A DNA stretch of 21,013 nucleotides from Corticimicrobacter sp040137905 (GTDB lineage: Bacteria > Pseudomonadota > Gammaproteobacteria > Burkholderiales > Burkholderiaceae_B), in assembly GCF_040137905.1 (NCBI RefSeq), contig NZ_JBEFDG010000084.1, positions 1-21,013 of the forward strand. Reading direction: 5' to 3'. The notes under the pieces are model-generated. The model was not told the origin of the DNA. It did not search any database and worked only from the letters and a program-made list of their open reading frames with translations. Each line of letters opens with the position of its first letter. Positions within the stretch are counted from its first letter, which is position 1. Positions 1-6,708 of the stretch are shown in pieces. The position numbers were made by a program, and so were the translations under genes.

Positions 1-14
1 GACGGCGTCTGCTT

Positions 15-29
15 GGGGGGGGGTGGGGG
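15..29. repeat. G9-T-G5 homopolymer tract downstream of etfA
   Basis: Nine G residues (15-23), one T and five more G (25-29) lie about 33 bases beyond the etfA stop. On the minus strand, where the operon reads, it is a C5-A-C9 tract. Tracts of this length are prone to slipped-strand length change. The gene that follows etfA lies outside the window, so it cannot be seen whether the tract sits in a promoter or only in a spacer. It could also be an assembly or sequencing length error. Confidence 0.6.
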
Positions 30-61
30 CCTGCCTCGTGGGGTTCGGACCGCACCGGGCG

Positions 62-991
62 TCAGAGCGCCGCGGTCAGTTCCGGTACAGCCTGGAACAG
101 ATCGGCCACGAGGCCATAATCCGCCACACTGAAAATCGGCGCTTCGGGATCCTTGTTGATGGCCACGATGACCTTGGAATCCTTCATGCCTGCCAGATGC
201 TGGATCGCGCCGGAGATACCGACTGCGATATACAACTGGGGTGCCACGATCTTGCCGGTCTGGCCGACCTGCCAGTCGTTGGGTGCATAACCGGCATCGA
301 CTGCGGCACGCGAGGCCCCGACAGCCGCACCGAGCTTGTCTGCCAGGGCATTGAGCAATGCAAAGTTCTCGGCACTGCCCAGTGCTCGCCCACCCGATAC
401 GATGATCTGGGCAGCGGTCAACTCGGGGCGATCACTCTTGGCCAGTTCGCGGCCCACGAAAGCCGACAGGCCGGAATCGGCGACAGCAGCTACGTTTTCG
501 ACGGCAGCCGCACCACCTTCTGCAGCCACAGGATCGAAGGCCGTGGCTCGCACCGTGATGACCTTGACCGGATCAGCCGATTGCACCGTGGCAATGGCGT
601 TGCCCGCATAGATCGGGCGCTGGAAGGTGTCGGCCGACTCTACCGCGATGATGTCGGAGATCTGTGCCACGTCGAGACGGGCCGCCACGCGGGGGGCGAT
701 GTTCTTGCCCGACGCCGTGGCCGGGAACAGGATGTGGCCATAGTTGCCTGCCACTGCCAGCACCTGTTCGGCAGCATTTTCCGCCAGCCCCTCGGCCAGT
801 TGCGGCGCATCGGCCAGCAGGACCTTGGACACGCCCGCCACCTTGGCGGCCTGATCCGCCACGGCCTGCGCCTGGTGACCGATCACCAGCACATGGACAT
901 CGGCACCCAGCCTGGCAGCCGCTGCCACCGTGTTGAGCGTAGCGGCCTTGAGCTGCGTATTGTCGTGTTCAGCAATAACCAGAGTCGTCAT
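62..991 (-). CDS. etfA: Electron transfer flavoprotein subunit alpha (FixB/EtfA)
   Basis: This 309-residue protein is the FAD-carrying subunit of the ETF heterodimer. It accepts electrons from acyl-CoA and related dehydrogenases and passes them to ETF-ubiquinone oxidoreductase. The N-terminal half has the ETF alpha/beta fold (MTTLVIAEHDN start). The C-terminal FAD domain is clear at about residues 190-309, with the GRALGSAENF segment, the GQTGKIVAPQLYIAVGISGAIQH signature region and INKDPEAPIF near the end. Length matches the family (about 310). It follows etfB with only two bases between the etfB TGA and this ATG, so the two subunits are made from one message. Identification is certain at the family level. 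Which dehydrogenases feed it cannot be told here. Confidence 0.97.
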   Translation of the reverse strand: MTTLVIAEHDNTQLKAATLNTVAAAARLGADVHVLVIGHQAQAVADQAAKVAGVSKVLLADAPQLAEGLAENAAEQVLAVAGNYGHILFPATASGKNIAPRVAARLDVAQISDIIAVESADTFQRPIYAGNAIATVQSADPVKVITVRATAFDPVAAEGGAAAVENVAAVADSGLSAFVGRELAKSDRPELTAAQIIVSGGRALGSAENFALLNALADKLGAAVGASRAAVDAGYAPNDWQVGQTGKIVAPQLYIAVGISGAIQHLAGMKDSKVIVAINKDPEAPIFSVADYGLVADLFQAVPELTAAL

Positions 992-993
992 CT

Positions 994-1743
994 TCAGATC
1001 ACCTTCGCTTCATTCTTGAGTTTGTCGACCAGCGCAGCCACGCTGTCCACCTTGACGCCAGCCGAGCGCACGGGCGGCTCGGCAACCTTGAGGGTCTTGA
1101 GGCGCGGGGCCACATCGACCGACAGTTCTTCGGGCGTGAGGGTATCGAGCTGCTTTTTCTTGGCCTTCATGATGTTGGGCAGCGTGACATAGCGCGGCTC
1201 GTTCAGGCGCAGGTCAGTGGTGACGATCGCCGGCAGCTTGAGTTCGATGGTCTCGAGACCGCCATCAACTTCGCGGGTCACGACAGCCTTGCCGGCTTCC
1301 ACCTTGACGGCGCTGGCGAAGGTGGCCTGGGGCCAGCCCAGCAGTGCTGCCAGCATCTGGCCGGTCTGGTTGGCATCGTCGTCGATGGCCTGCTTGCCCA
1401 GCACGATGAGTTGCGGCTGCTCCTTGTCTGCCACGGCCTTGAGCAGCTTGGCTACGGCCAGCGGCTGAAGCTCTGCGTCGGTCTGCACCAGCACGCCACG
1501 ATCGGCACCGATGGCCATGGCCGTGCGCAGCGTTTCCTGGCTCTGCGCCACACCGCACGAGACCGCCACGACCTCGGTCGCCACGCCGCCTTCCTTGAGG
1601 CGTACGGCTTCCTCGATGGCAATCTCGTCAAACGGATTCATCGACATTTTCACATTGGCGATATCGACACCCGACTGGTCGGCCTTGACGCGTACCTTGA
1701 CGTTGTAGTCAACCACGCGCTTGACGGGAACAAGCACCTTCAT
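994..1743 (-). CDS. etfB: Electron transfer flavoprotein subunit beta (FixA/EtfB)
   Basis: This 249-residue subunit carries the AMP site and the dehydrogenase recognition loop of ETF. The N-terminus MKVLVPVKRVVDYNVKV and the NPFDEIAIEEAVRLKE segment (about residues 37-51) are hallmark EtfB sequence. The AVDD-type loop appears as LGKQAIDDDANQTGQM (about residues 115-130), followed by the conserved RYVTLPNIMKAKKK recognition loop. The ATG has a good ribosome site, GGAGGA, six bases upstream. It is first in a two-gene unit with etfA. The 74 bases between it and the upstream deacetylase gene hold a hairpin and no convincing promoter, so whether etfBA has its own start is undecided. Confidence 0.97.
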   Translation of the reverse strand: MKVLVPVKRVVDYNVKVRVKADQSGVDIANVKMSMNPFDEIAIEEAVRLKEGGVATEVVAVSCGVAQSQETLRTAMAIGADRGVLVQTDAELQPLAVAKLLKAVADKEQPQLIVLGKQAIDDDANQTGQMLAALLGWPQATFASAVKVEAGKAVVTREVDGGLETIELKLPAIVTTDLRLNEPRYVTLPNIMKAKKKQLDTLTPEELSVDVAPRLKTLKVAEPPVRSAGVKVDSVAALVDKLKNEAKVI

Positions 1744-1796
1744 CCAACATCCTCCGAAAATACCCGTCCAGTCCGGTCAGGACACATACGGGTCTA

Positions 1797-1817
1797 AATT
1801 GAAAAAACCTTTCAATT
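1797..1817 (-). terminator. AT-rich hairpin directly after the deacetylase stop codon
   Basis: Perfect 8-base arms, AATTGAAA and TTTCAATT, flank a 5-base loop and abut the TAG stop of the deacetylase gene. On the minus strand a T-run lies inside the loop and 3' arm rather than after the stem, and the stem has little G+C, so this is a weak or atypical terminator. It may only partly separate the deacetylase gene from etfBA. Confidence 0.4.
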
Positions 1818-2741
1818 CTACAACTTCGCCAGCGCCCTGACATGCGCCACCACGCTGCGGCCCAGCGAGGACAGGGTATACCCCCCTTCCAGCATGCTGA
1901 CGATGCGCCCCTGCGCGTATTTTTCAGCCACCTCGACCAGTTGCCCGGTCAGCCAGGCGTAGTCGTCCTCGACCAGCGTCATCTGGCCCATGTCGTCTTC
2001 GCGGTGGGCATCGAAACCGGCCGAGATGAAAATCATCTCGGGTCGATGCGCCTCCAGCCTCGGCAACCAGTGTCGGTGTACCAATGTACGGACCGCCGCG
2101 CCCGACGTGTAGGGTTCGACCGGCACGTTGACCATGTTGGCCGCCGGATGATTGTTGATGACATTGGGATACAGCGGATGCTGGAAAAAACCGCACATCA
2201 GCACCCGCTCGTCACCCGCAAAGGCCGCTTCGGTGCCATTGCCATGGTGCACGTCGAAATCGATCACCGCTACCCGCTGCAGCCCATGCACTTCCAGGGC
2301 ATGGGCAATCGCAACCGCGATATTGTTGAAGAAACAGAAGCCCATGGCCTGCTCCGGACAGGCGTGATGCCCTGGCGGGCGCACCGCACAGAAGGCCGTA
2401 CGCGACTGCCGCGCCATCACGGCATCCACCGCAGCGATCCCTGCTCCGGCGGCATGCAGCGCTGCCTTCCAGGTATGCGGATTCATCAGCGTATCGGGAT
2501 CGATCGGCCGATGTCCACTCTGCGGGCTGGTCGCCTGCAGCATGTCGATATAGCCTGCGGGATGAATGCGCTCGAGTGCTTCGCGCGTCACGGCCGGGGC
2601 CAGATCCTGCGCCAGATAATCGGCCAGACCACTGGCCATCAACTGGTCCGAGATGGCATCGAGACGCTGCGGCGACTCGGGATGCCAGTCTCCCATCTCG
2701 TGCAAACGGCACGCAGGATGAGTAATATAGAGTGTCTCCAT
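1818..2741 (-). CDS. Histone deacetylase family protein (zinc-dependent class II-type amidohydrolase)
   Basis: A 307-residue member of the arginase/deacetylase superfamily. All catalytic landmarks are visible: the RPPGHHA motif with the paired His125-His126, the metal-binding DFDVHHGNGT with Asp163 and His165, the third zinc ligand Asp244 in SAGFDAH, and the catalytic Tyr288 in LEGGY. The N-terminus (LYITHPACRLHEMGDWHPESPQRLDAI) is typical of the bacterial acetoin-utilisation/acetylpolyamine deacetylase branch. Bacteria lack histones, so the substrate is probably an acetylated polyamine, another small amine or protein lysines. The sequence does not decide which. It is divergent from mltB with 10 bases between start codons and has no clear Shine-Dalgarno sequence. 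It lies upstream of etfBA in the same direction with a hairpin between them. Confidence 0.93.
   Translation of the reverse strand: METLYITHPACRLHEMGDWHPESPQRLDAISDQLMASGLADYLAQDLAPAVTREALERIHPAGYIDMLQATSPQSGHRPIDPDTLMNPHTWKAALHAAGAGIAAVDAVMARQSRTAFCAVRPPGHHACPEQAMGFCFFNNIAVAIAHALEVHGLQRVAVIDFDVHHGNGTEAAFAGDERVLMCGFFQHPLYPNVINNHPAANMVNVPVEPYTSGAAVRTLVHRHWLPRLEAHRPEMIFISAGFDAHREDDMGQMTLVEDDYAWLTGQLVEVAEKYAQGRIVSMLEGGYTLSSLGRSVVAHVRALAKL
2723..2728 (+). promoter_or_regulatory. Candidate -10 element (TAATAT) for mltB
   Basis: TAATAT lies 24 bases before the mltB ATG, inside the first codons of the divergent deacetylase gene. It is part of a short AT-rich island in otherwise GC-rich sequence. The best upstream -35 at 17 bases, GTGCAA, is poor. 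The 10 bases between the two start codons leave no other room, so a promoter inside the neighbour is expected. Confidence 0.4.
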
Positions 2742-2751
2742 TGGATGCTTT

Positions 2752-3969
2752 ATGCCATTTTATATTCGTCATCTTTCGACCGGCCTCGCGGCCATGGCCT
2801 TGAGCGCCTGTGCTGCATCAAATCCAGGCGCACCTTCATTATCTACTACTATTGACGGCTCTGCACCTGCCGCACAGGCTGCACGGGAAACAGCAACACC
2901 AGCGGCCGGCACCCCCGCCGACGGCAGCCAAGCCCGACTGGCCGAAGCTTCCAGGCCACAGACAGCGTCGGCCCGCACAGCCGAGACCGCACCATCGCAG
3001 ACGCTCCCGGCCGAGACAGCCTTGCCGGCCGATGCCGATCTGCCCACCTTCATCAATGGGCTGGCCCGGCAATACGATCTCGATCCGGCCCGACTGGGCA
3101 GCATCCTGGCGCAGGCCCGCAACCATCCCGGCATCGCCCGCGCCATCCTGCCGGCCGCCGCCATGCCGCCGGCGCAGCGCACGCCACGCAGTTGGTCACG
3201 CTATCGCGACCGATTCGTAGAGCCGATCCGCATTCGCCACGGCCTGTCTTTCTGGCAACAGCACGCCGATATCCTGCAGCGCGCCAGCCAGCAATACGGC
3301 GTTCCGGAAAACATCATCGTCGCCATCATCGGTGTCGAGACACTGTATGGCCGCCATACCGGCAACTACCGCACGCTGGATGCCCTCTATACACTTGGCT
3401 TTCACTACCCCGATCCGGCGCGACCGGATCGACAGCAGATGTTCCGAGACAACCTGGCCGATTTTCTGGTCTGGACGCTCAAGGAAGACAGCATCGACCC
3501 GCTGCAGGTGCGCGGCTCCTATGCCGGGGCCATCGGCCTGCCCCAGTTCATGCCGAGCAGCCTGCGTCGCTATGCCGTCGATGGTGATGGCGATGGCCAT
3601 ATCGACCTGCTCGGCAATCCCGCCGACGCGATCATGTCGGTCGCCAATTTCCTGGTCAGGCATGGATGGCAACCAGGGCTGCCGGTCTTTGCCCCTGCCA
3701 AGCTCCCCGATCAGCCACACCTGCTGGTCGATGGCGGACTGACGCCCACGCTCGACTGGTCCCGCCTCAAGCAGGCCGGTGCCGCAGCCGAACAGGCCAA
3801 TTGGCAACAGCATCCGCTAGGGGTCATTGATCTCAAGGATGAAGTGCTGGAGCACACCAGCTACCGGGTGGCCACACCGAATTTCTTTGCACTGACCCAG
3901 TACAACCGCAGCTACTTTTATGCCACCGCCGTGGCTGACCTGGCCGCTGCCCTGCAGGATGCCCGTTAA
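2752..3969 (+). CDS. mltB: Lytic murein transglycosylase B, membrane lipoprotein
   Basis: This 405-residue enzyme cleaves the MurNAc-GlcNAc bond of peptidoglycan, leaving 1,6-anhydro-MurNAc ends. It has a lipoprotein signal peptide with lipobox LSAC, the acylated cysteine being Cys20. An Ala/Thr/Pro-rich low-complexity tether follows, about residues 21-95. The catalytic domain (family GH103) starts near 97. The catalytic glutamate is Glu196 in IIGVETLYGRHTGNYRTLDAL, followed by SYAGAIGLPQFMPSS and the DGDGDGHIDLL calcium-binding-like loop typical of MltB. Residue 21 is Ala, so outer-membrane sorting is expected. The start is supported by a GGAT five bases upstream and by the signal peptide beginning there. 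It is divergent from the deacetylase gene and convergent with comEA. Confidence 0.95.
   Translation: MPFYIRHLSTGLAAMALSACAASNPGAPSLSTTIDGSAPAAQAARETATPAAGTPADGSQARLAEASRPQTASARTAETAPSQTLPAETALPADADLPTFINGLARQYDLDPARLGSILAQARNHPGIARAILPAAAMPPAQRTPRSWSRYRDRFVEPIRIRHGLSFWQQHADILQRASQQYGVPENIIVAIIGVETLYGRHTGNYRTLDALYTLGFHYPDPARPDRQQMFRDNLADFLVWTLKEDSIDPLQVRGSYAGAIGLPQFMPSSLRRYAVDGDGDGHIDLLGNPADAIMSVANFLVRHGWQPGLPVFAPAKLPDQPHLLVDGGLTPTLDWSRLKQAGAAAEQANWQQHPLGVIDLKDEVLEHTSYRVATPNFFALTQYNRSYFYATAVADLAAALQDAR
2759..2764 (-). promoter_or_regulatory. Candidate -10 element (TATAAA) for the deacetylase gene
   Basis: Reading the minus strand, TATAAA lies 17 bases before the deacetylase ATG, within mltB codons 3-5. 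Initiation about seven bases downstream would give a very short leader, consistent with the missing Shine-Dalgarno sequence. No good -35 is seen at 16-18 bases. Confidence 0.35.
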
Positions 3970-4005
3970 GGTCGATATGTCTTCAGATCTGAGGGCATAT
4001 CGACC
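3970..4005. terminator. Long hairpin with nested palindrome between convergent mltB and comEA
   Basis: It begins with the first base after the mltB TAA. Perfect 10-base arms GGTCGATATG (3970-3979) and CATATCGACC (3996-4005) enclose 16 bases that contain the perfect palindrome TCAGATCTGA (3983-3992). No U-tract follows on either strand, so it does not fit the canonical intrinsic terminator. It could stabilise the 3' ends of the two converging messages or assist Rho-dependent termination. Confidence 0.6.
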
Positions 4006-4027
4006 CAGGGAAATCGACATTCATGCC

Positions 4028-4633
4028 TCAATCGGCACGCGGCTCGATGATCACGGGCCGGGAAGCATAGCCGCGTCTGTTTGCCGGAGCAGCCCTGTTG
4101 GCACGATACGCCGACACCTGTCCAGATGAACCGACCCCTGCTCCGCTTGCCGCGCCGGACACTTGCAATCCCTGCTCCAGCAGACGCTGCAAGCGGGCCG
4201 GCCCGATGCCCTTGACCCGATCCGACAGATCGTCCAACGACGCATAATCACCACCACGCTGCCGCTCCAGCACAATGCGCTCGGCCGTCTTGGGGCCAAC
4301 ACCCTTCAAGGCCTGCAAGGCAGTGGCGGAGGCCTGATTCAGATCCAGTGCATGCGCATCGGCCCAGCCGCCTCCAACACCTGACAGCAGCGCGACGGCC
4401 AACAGCCAGTGCCGGAGCCGGCCCGTTGCAACCAGCCGGTTTTGCCGCTGTGCCGGGCTGTGCCGCATGCGCCCCGATCGTCCACGCAGCGAGCCTACCG
4501 GCTCAGGCGACAAAGCGGGGGGCGTTTCATTATCGCAACCTTGTGGGACTGTTTGAGGCACATCTGTGCCGGCAATCCGTGCTGGTTGCGCATGTTCCGG
4601 CTGCGCGACCACCGGGTCCAGGAATGGATTCAT
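4028..4633 (-). CDS. ComEA-like helix-hairpin-helix DNA-binding protein with N-terminal extension
   Basis: A 201-residue protein. Residues 81-145 hold the double helix-hairpin-helix unit typical of ComEA: LDLNQASATALQALKGVGPKTAERIVLER, then YASLDDLSDRVKGIGPARLQRLL. ComEA proteins bind incoming double-stranded DNA in the periplasm during natural transformation. Before this unit lies one hydrophobic segment (RHWLLAVALLSGVGGGWADAHA, about residues 60-81), acting as signal peptide or anchor. An unusual Pro/Arg-rich N-terminal stretch of about 55 residues precedes it. The start at 4633 is chosen because AAGGAG stands seven bases upstream; an ATG at 4672 would lie inside the preceding terminator. 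A shorter start at 4468 (MRHSPAQ) would give a classic signal peptide but lacks a ribosome site. The C-terminus is basic and Ala/Gly-rich. Confidence 0.82.
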   Translation of the reverse strand: MNPFLDPVVAQPEHAQPARIAGTDVPQTVPQGCDNETPPALSPEPVGSLRGRSGRMRHSPAQRQNRLVATGRLRHWLLAVALLSGVGGGWADAHALDLNQASATALQALKGVGPKTAERIVLERQRGGDYASLDDLSDRVKGIGPARLQRLLEQGLQVSGAASGAGVGSSGQVSAYRANRAAPANRRGYASRPVIIEPRAD

Positions 4634-4650
4634 CTCATGTCTCCTTGCCA

Positions 4651-4687
4651 AGAAAAAAGGCGTTCCCGCCATGGAAACGCCTTTTCA
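4651..4687 (-). terminator. Intrinsic terminator between cysM and comEA
   Basis: On the minus strand, perfect 10-base arms AAAAGGCGTT and AACGCCTTTT (4676-4685 and 4655-4664) enclose an 11-base loop, and the T-run continues past the stem (TTTTTTCTT). It lies about 115 bases after the cysM stop and ends only a few bases before the comEA ribosome site (4641-4646). It closes the lapA-to-cysM unit and forms part of the leader of any comEA message coming from upstream. Confidence 0.85.
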
Positions 4688-4800
4688 TCTTCGCCGATGC
4701 AGCCTGACCGCAGCAGGCAACGGGACAAAAACATCCTATATCATCGGTACGCCAGCCTCATGATCAGCATGACTGCCACTCAGGTACACAGTCGTACCCA

Positions 4801-5709
4801 TCAACGCGGATTGAATACGCCCGTCGACAGATAGCGGTCGCCCCGGTCACACACGATGAACACGATCGTCGCATTGCGGACTTGTTGCGCTACGCGCAAG
4901 GCAGCCACCAGCGCGCCACCGGACGACACGCCGGCAAAGATGCCTTCTTCTGCGGCCAGGCGGCGCACCATATCCTCGGCCTCCTGCTGGCCGATGGATT
5001 CGACCTGATCGATGCGCTGCGCATCGAAAATGCTGGGCAGATAGGCCTCGGGCCACTTTCGGATGCCAGGAATCTGGGCACCCTCGGCAGGCTGTGCCCC
5101 GACCACGCGCACATCCGGATTCTGCGACTTGAGATACTGCGATACGCCCATGATGGTACCCGTCGTGCCCATGGCACTGACGAAATGGGTCACCTGCCCG
5201 CCGGTCTGCGACCAGATTTCCGGCCCTGTGCCTTCGACATGCGCCAGCGGATTGTCCGGATTGGCGAACTGGTCCAGCACTCGGCCCTTGCCTTCGGCCT
5301 GCATTTTCATGGCCAGATCACGGGCGTATTCCATGCCGCCCTGACTGGCCGGCGTCAGGATGAGTTCGGCACCGTAGGCCGTCATGGCCGCACGACGCTC
5401 CAGCGACAGGTTGTCTGGCATGATCAGGATCATGCGGTAGCCGCGCATGGCAGCGACCATGGCCAGGGCAATACCGGTATTGCCACTGGTCGCCTCGATC
5501 AGCGTATCGCCCGGGCGGATATCGCCACGGATTTCGGCGCGGCGAATCATGGACAAGGCAGGCCGATCCTTGACCGAGCCGGCCGGATTGTTGCCTTCCA
5601 GCTTGGCCAGGATCACGTTGCAACGATCATCACTGCCGGGGATGCGCTGCAGACGCACCAGCGGGGTATTGCCGATGGTCTGCTCTACGGTTGGGTACTG
5701 CTGTGTCAT
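4801..5709 (-). CDS. cysM: Cysteine synthase B (O-acetylserine sulfhydrylase B)
   Basis: A 302-residue PLP enzyme making cysteine from O-acetyl-L-serine and sulfide or, typically for CysM, thiosulfate. PLP lysine is Lys47 in NPAGSVKDRPA, the substrate/phosphate loop is TSGNTG (74-79), the glycine-rich loop is SAMGTTGTIMG (about 171-181), and the SSGG PLP-ring serine lies near 263. The EGNNPAGSVKDRPA context and the short C-terminus point to CysM rather than CysK. The start chosen is the ATG at 5709 with AGGAG five bases upstream; a GTG two codons earlier is in frame but overlaps that site. It follows hldD by 12 bases and is last in the lapA-lapB-hldA-hldD-cysM unit, before the intrinsic terminator. 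Confidence 0.94.
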   Translation of the reverse strand: MTQQYPTVEQTIGNTPLVRLQRIPGSDDRCNVILAKLEGNNPAGSVKDRPALSMIRRAEIRGDIRPGDTLIEATSGNTGIALAMVAAMRGYRMILIMPDNLSLERRAAMTAYGAELILTPASQGGMEYARDLAMKMQAEGKGRVLDQFANPDNPLAHVEGTGPEIWSQTGGQVTHFVSAMGTTGTIMGVSQYLKSQNPDVRVVGAQPAEGAQIPGIRKWPEAYLPSIFDAQRIDQVESIGQQEAEDMVRRLAAEEGIFAGVSSGGALVAALRVAQQVRNATIVFIVCDRGDRYLSTGVFNPR

Positions 5710-5721
5710 TTCCACTCCTGC

Positions 5722-6708
5722 TCAGCGCGCCCGCAGGGCCCGCACATATTCGGCCACGCCGGTCTGGACATCGCGCATCGGGGCCTCGAAGCCGGCAGCC
5801 CGCAATTGCGTGGCATCGGCCTGCGTGAAGCTCTGGTAGCGGCCCTTGAGGTCATCGGGAAACTCGGTGTAGCGAACCAGCCCCTGCGACACCAGTTCCT
5901 GCAGCGACAGCGCCTCATGCCCCTGCTCGGCGCGCAGGGTATTGACCACGGCCACGGCAATATCGTTGAACGGCTGGGCGCGCCCCGTTCCGCAATTGAA
6001 GATACCGGACACGTCGGGATTGTCGAGAAAATGCAGATTGACGGCCACCACATCCTCGACGGAGATGAAATCGCGGCTCTGTTCGCCATCGCCATAGCCA
6101 TCCCAGCCGCCGAACAGCCGCACATGCCCTTCGGCCAGGAACTGGTTCATGTTGTGGAAGGCCACCGATGCCATGCGCCCCTTGTGCTGTTCGTTGGGGC
6201 CGTACACATTGAAATAGCGTAGCCCAACAACCTGCGCGGTCAGCGAATCGAAACGGCGACGCACCACCTGGTCGAACAGGAACTTGGAATAACCGTAGAC
6301 ATTGAGTGGTTTCTCGTTGACCAGGTCTTCGGCATAGACCGGACCCGGACCATAGACTGCGGCAGACGAGGCGTACAGAAAGGGAATCCGCTTGCGCTGG
6401 GTGTATTCGAACAGTTCCAGCGTGACACGGTAATTGTTGTCCATCATGAAGCGGCCGTTGCGTTCGGTCGTGGCCGAACAAGCTCCCTGATGCAGGATGG
6501 CCGTCACCGGCGGCAAGGCATCCTCGGCGACACGCTGGCGAAAATCGTCCTTGTCCATGTAGTCGGAAATGCGACCCGAGGCAAGGTTGGCGAACTTGTC
6601 GCCATCGGTCAGGTCATCGACCGCCAGGATATCGGTTTCGCCGCGCAGGTTGAGCCCACGCACCAGATTGCTGCCGATGAAACCGGCTGCGCCTGTCACT
6701 ATGATCAT
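5722..6708 (-). CDS. hldD: ADP-L-glycero-D-manno-heptose 6-epimerase
   Basis: A 328-residue short-chain dehydrogenase/reductase-type epimerase. It converts ADP-D-glycero-beta-D-manno-heptose to the L-glycero-D-manno form used for the LPS inner core. The N-terminal Rossmann motif GAAGFIG (6-12) binds NADP. The catalytic residues are visible as SS at 114-115 and Tyr138-xxx-Lys142 (YGYSK). HldD-typical segments are LHQGACSATTERNG (72-85), LRYFNVYGPNEQHKGRMAS and FGGWDGYGDGEQSRDFISVEDV. It is slightly longer than the E. coli enzyme (310). The start is the ATG at 6708, preceded by GGAGGA. It overlaps the hldA stop in an ATGA, so translation is probably coupled to the kinase that acts earlier in the same pathway. 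Confidence 0.97.
   Translation of the reverse strand: MIIVTGAAGFIGSNLVRGLNLRGETDILAVDDLTDGDKFANLASGRISDYMDKDDFRQRVAEDALPPVTAILHQGACSATTERNGRFMMDNNYRVTLELFEYTQRKRIPFLYASSAAVYGPGPVYAEDLVNEKPLNVYGYSKFLFDQVVRRRFDSLTAQVVGLRYFNVYGPNEQHKGRMASVAFHNMNQFLAEGHVRLFGGWDGYGDGEQSRDFISVEDVVAVNLHFLDNPDVSGIFNCGTGRAQPFNDIAVAVVNTLRAEQGHEALSLQELVSQGLVRYTEFPDDLKGRYQSFTQADATQLRAAGFEAPMRDVQTGVAEYVRALRAR

Noticed and set aside
23..1192. 389-codon plus-strand open frame opposite etfA/etfB
   Set aside because: It is antisense to both ETF subunits and starts next to the poly-G tract. No motif or conserved start supports it.
4634..4672. Upstream ATG for comEA at 4672
   Set aside because: It falls inside the stem-loop of the intrinsic terminator, while the ATG at 4633 has a proper AAGGAG seven bases away.
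4882..6222. 446-codon plus-strand open frame across cysM and hldD
   Set aside because: It runs antisense to two well-identified enzymes and across their junction, so it is an artefact of GC-rich codon use.
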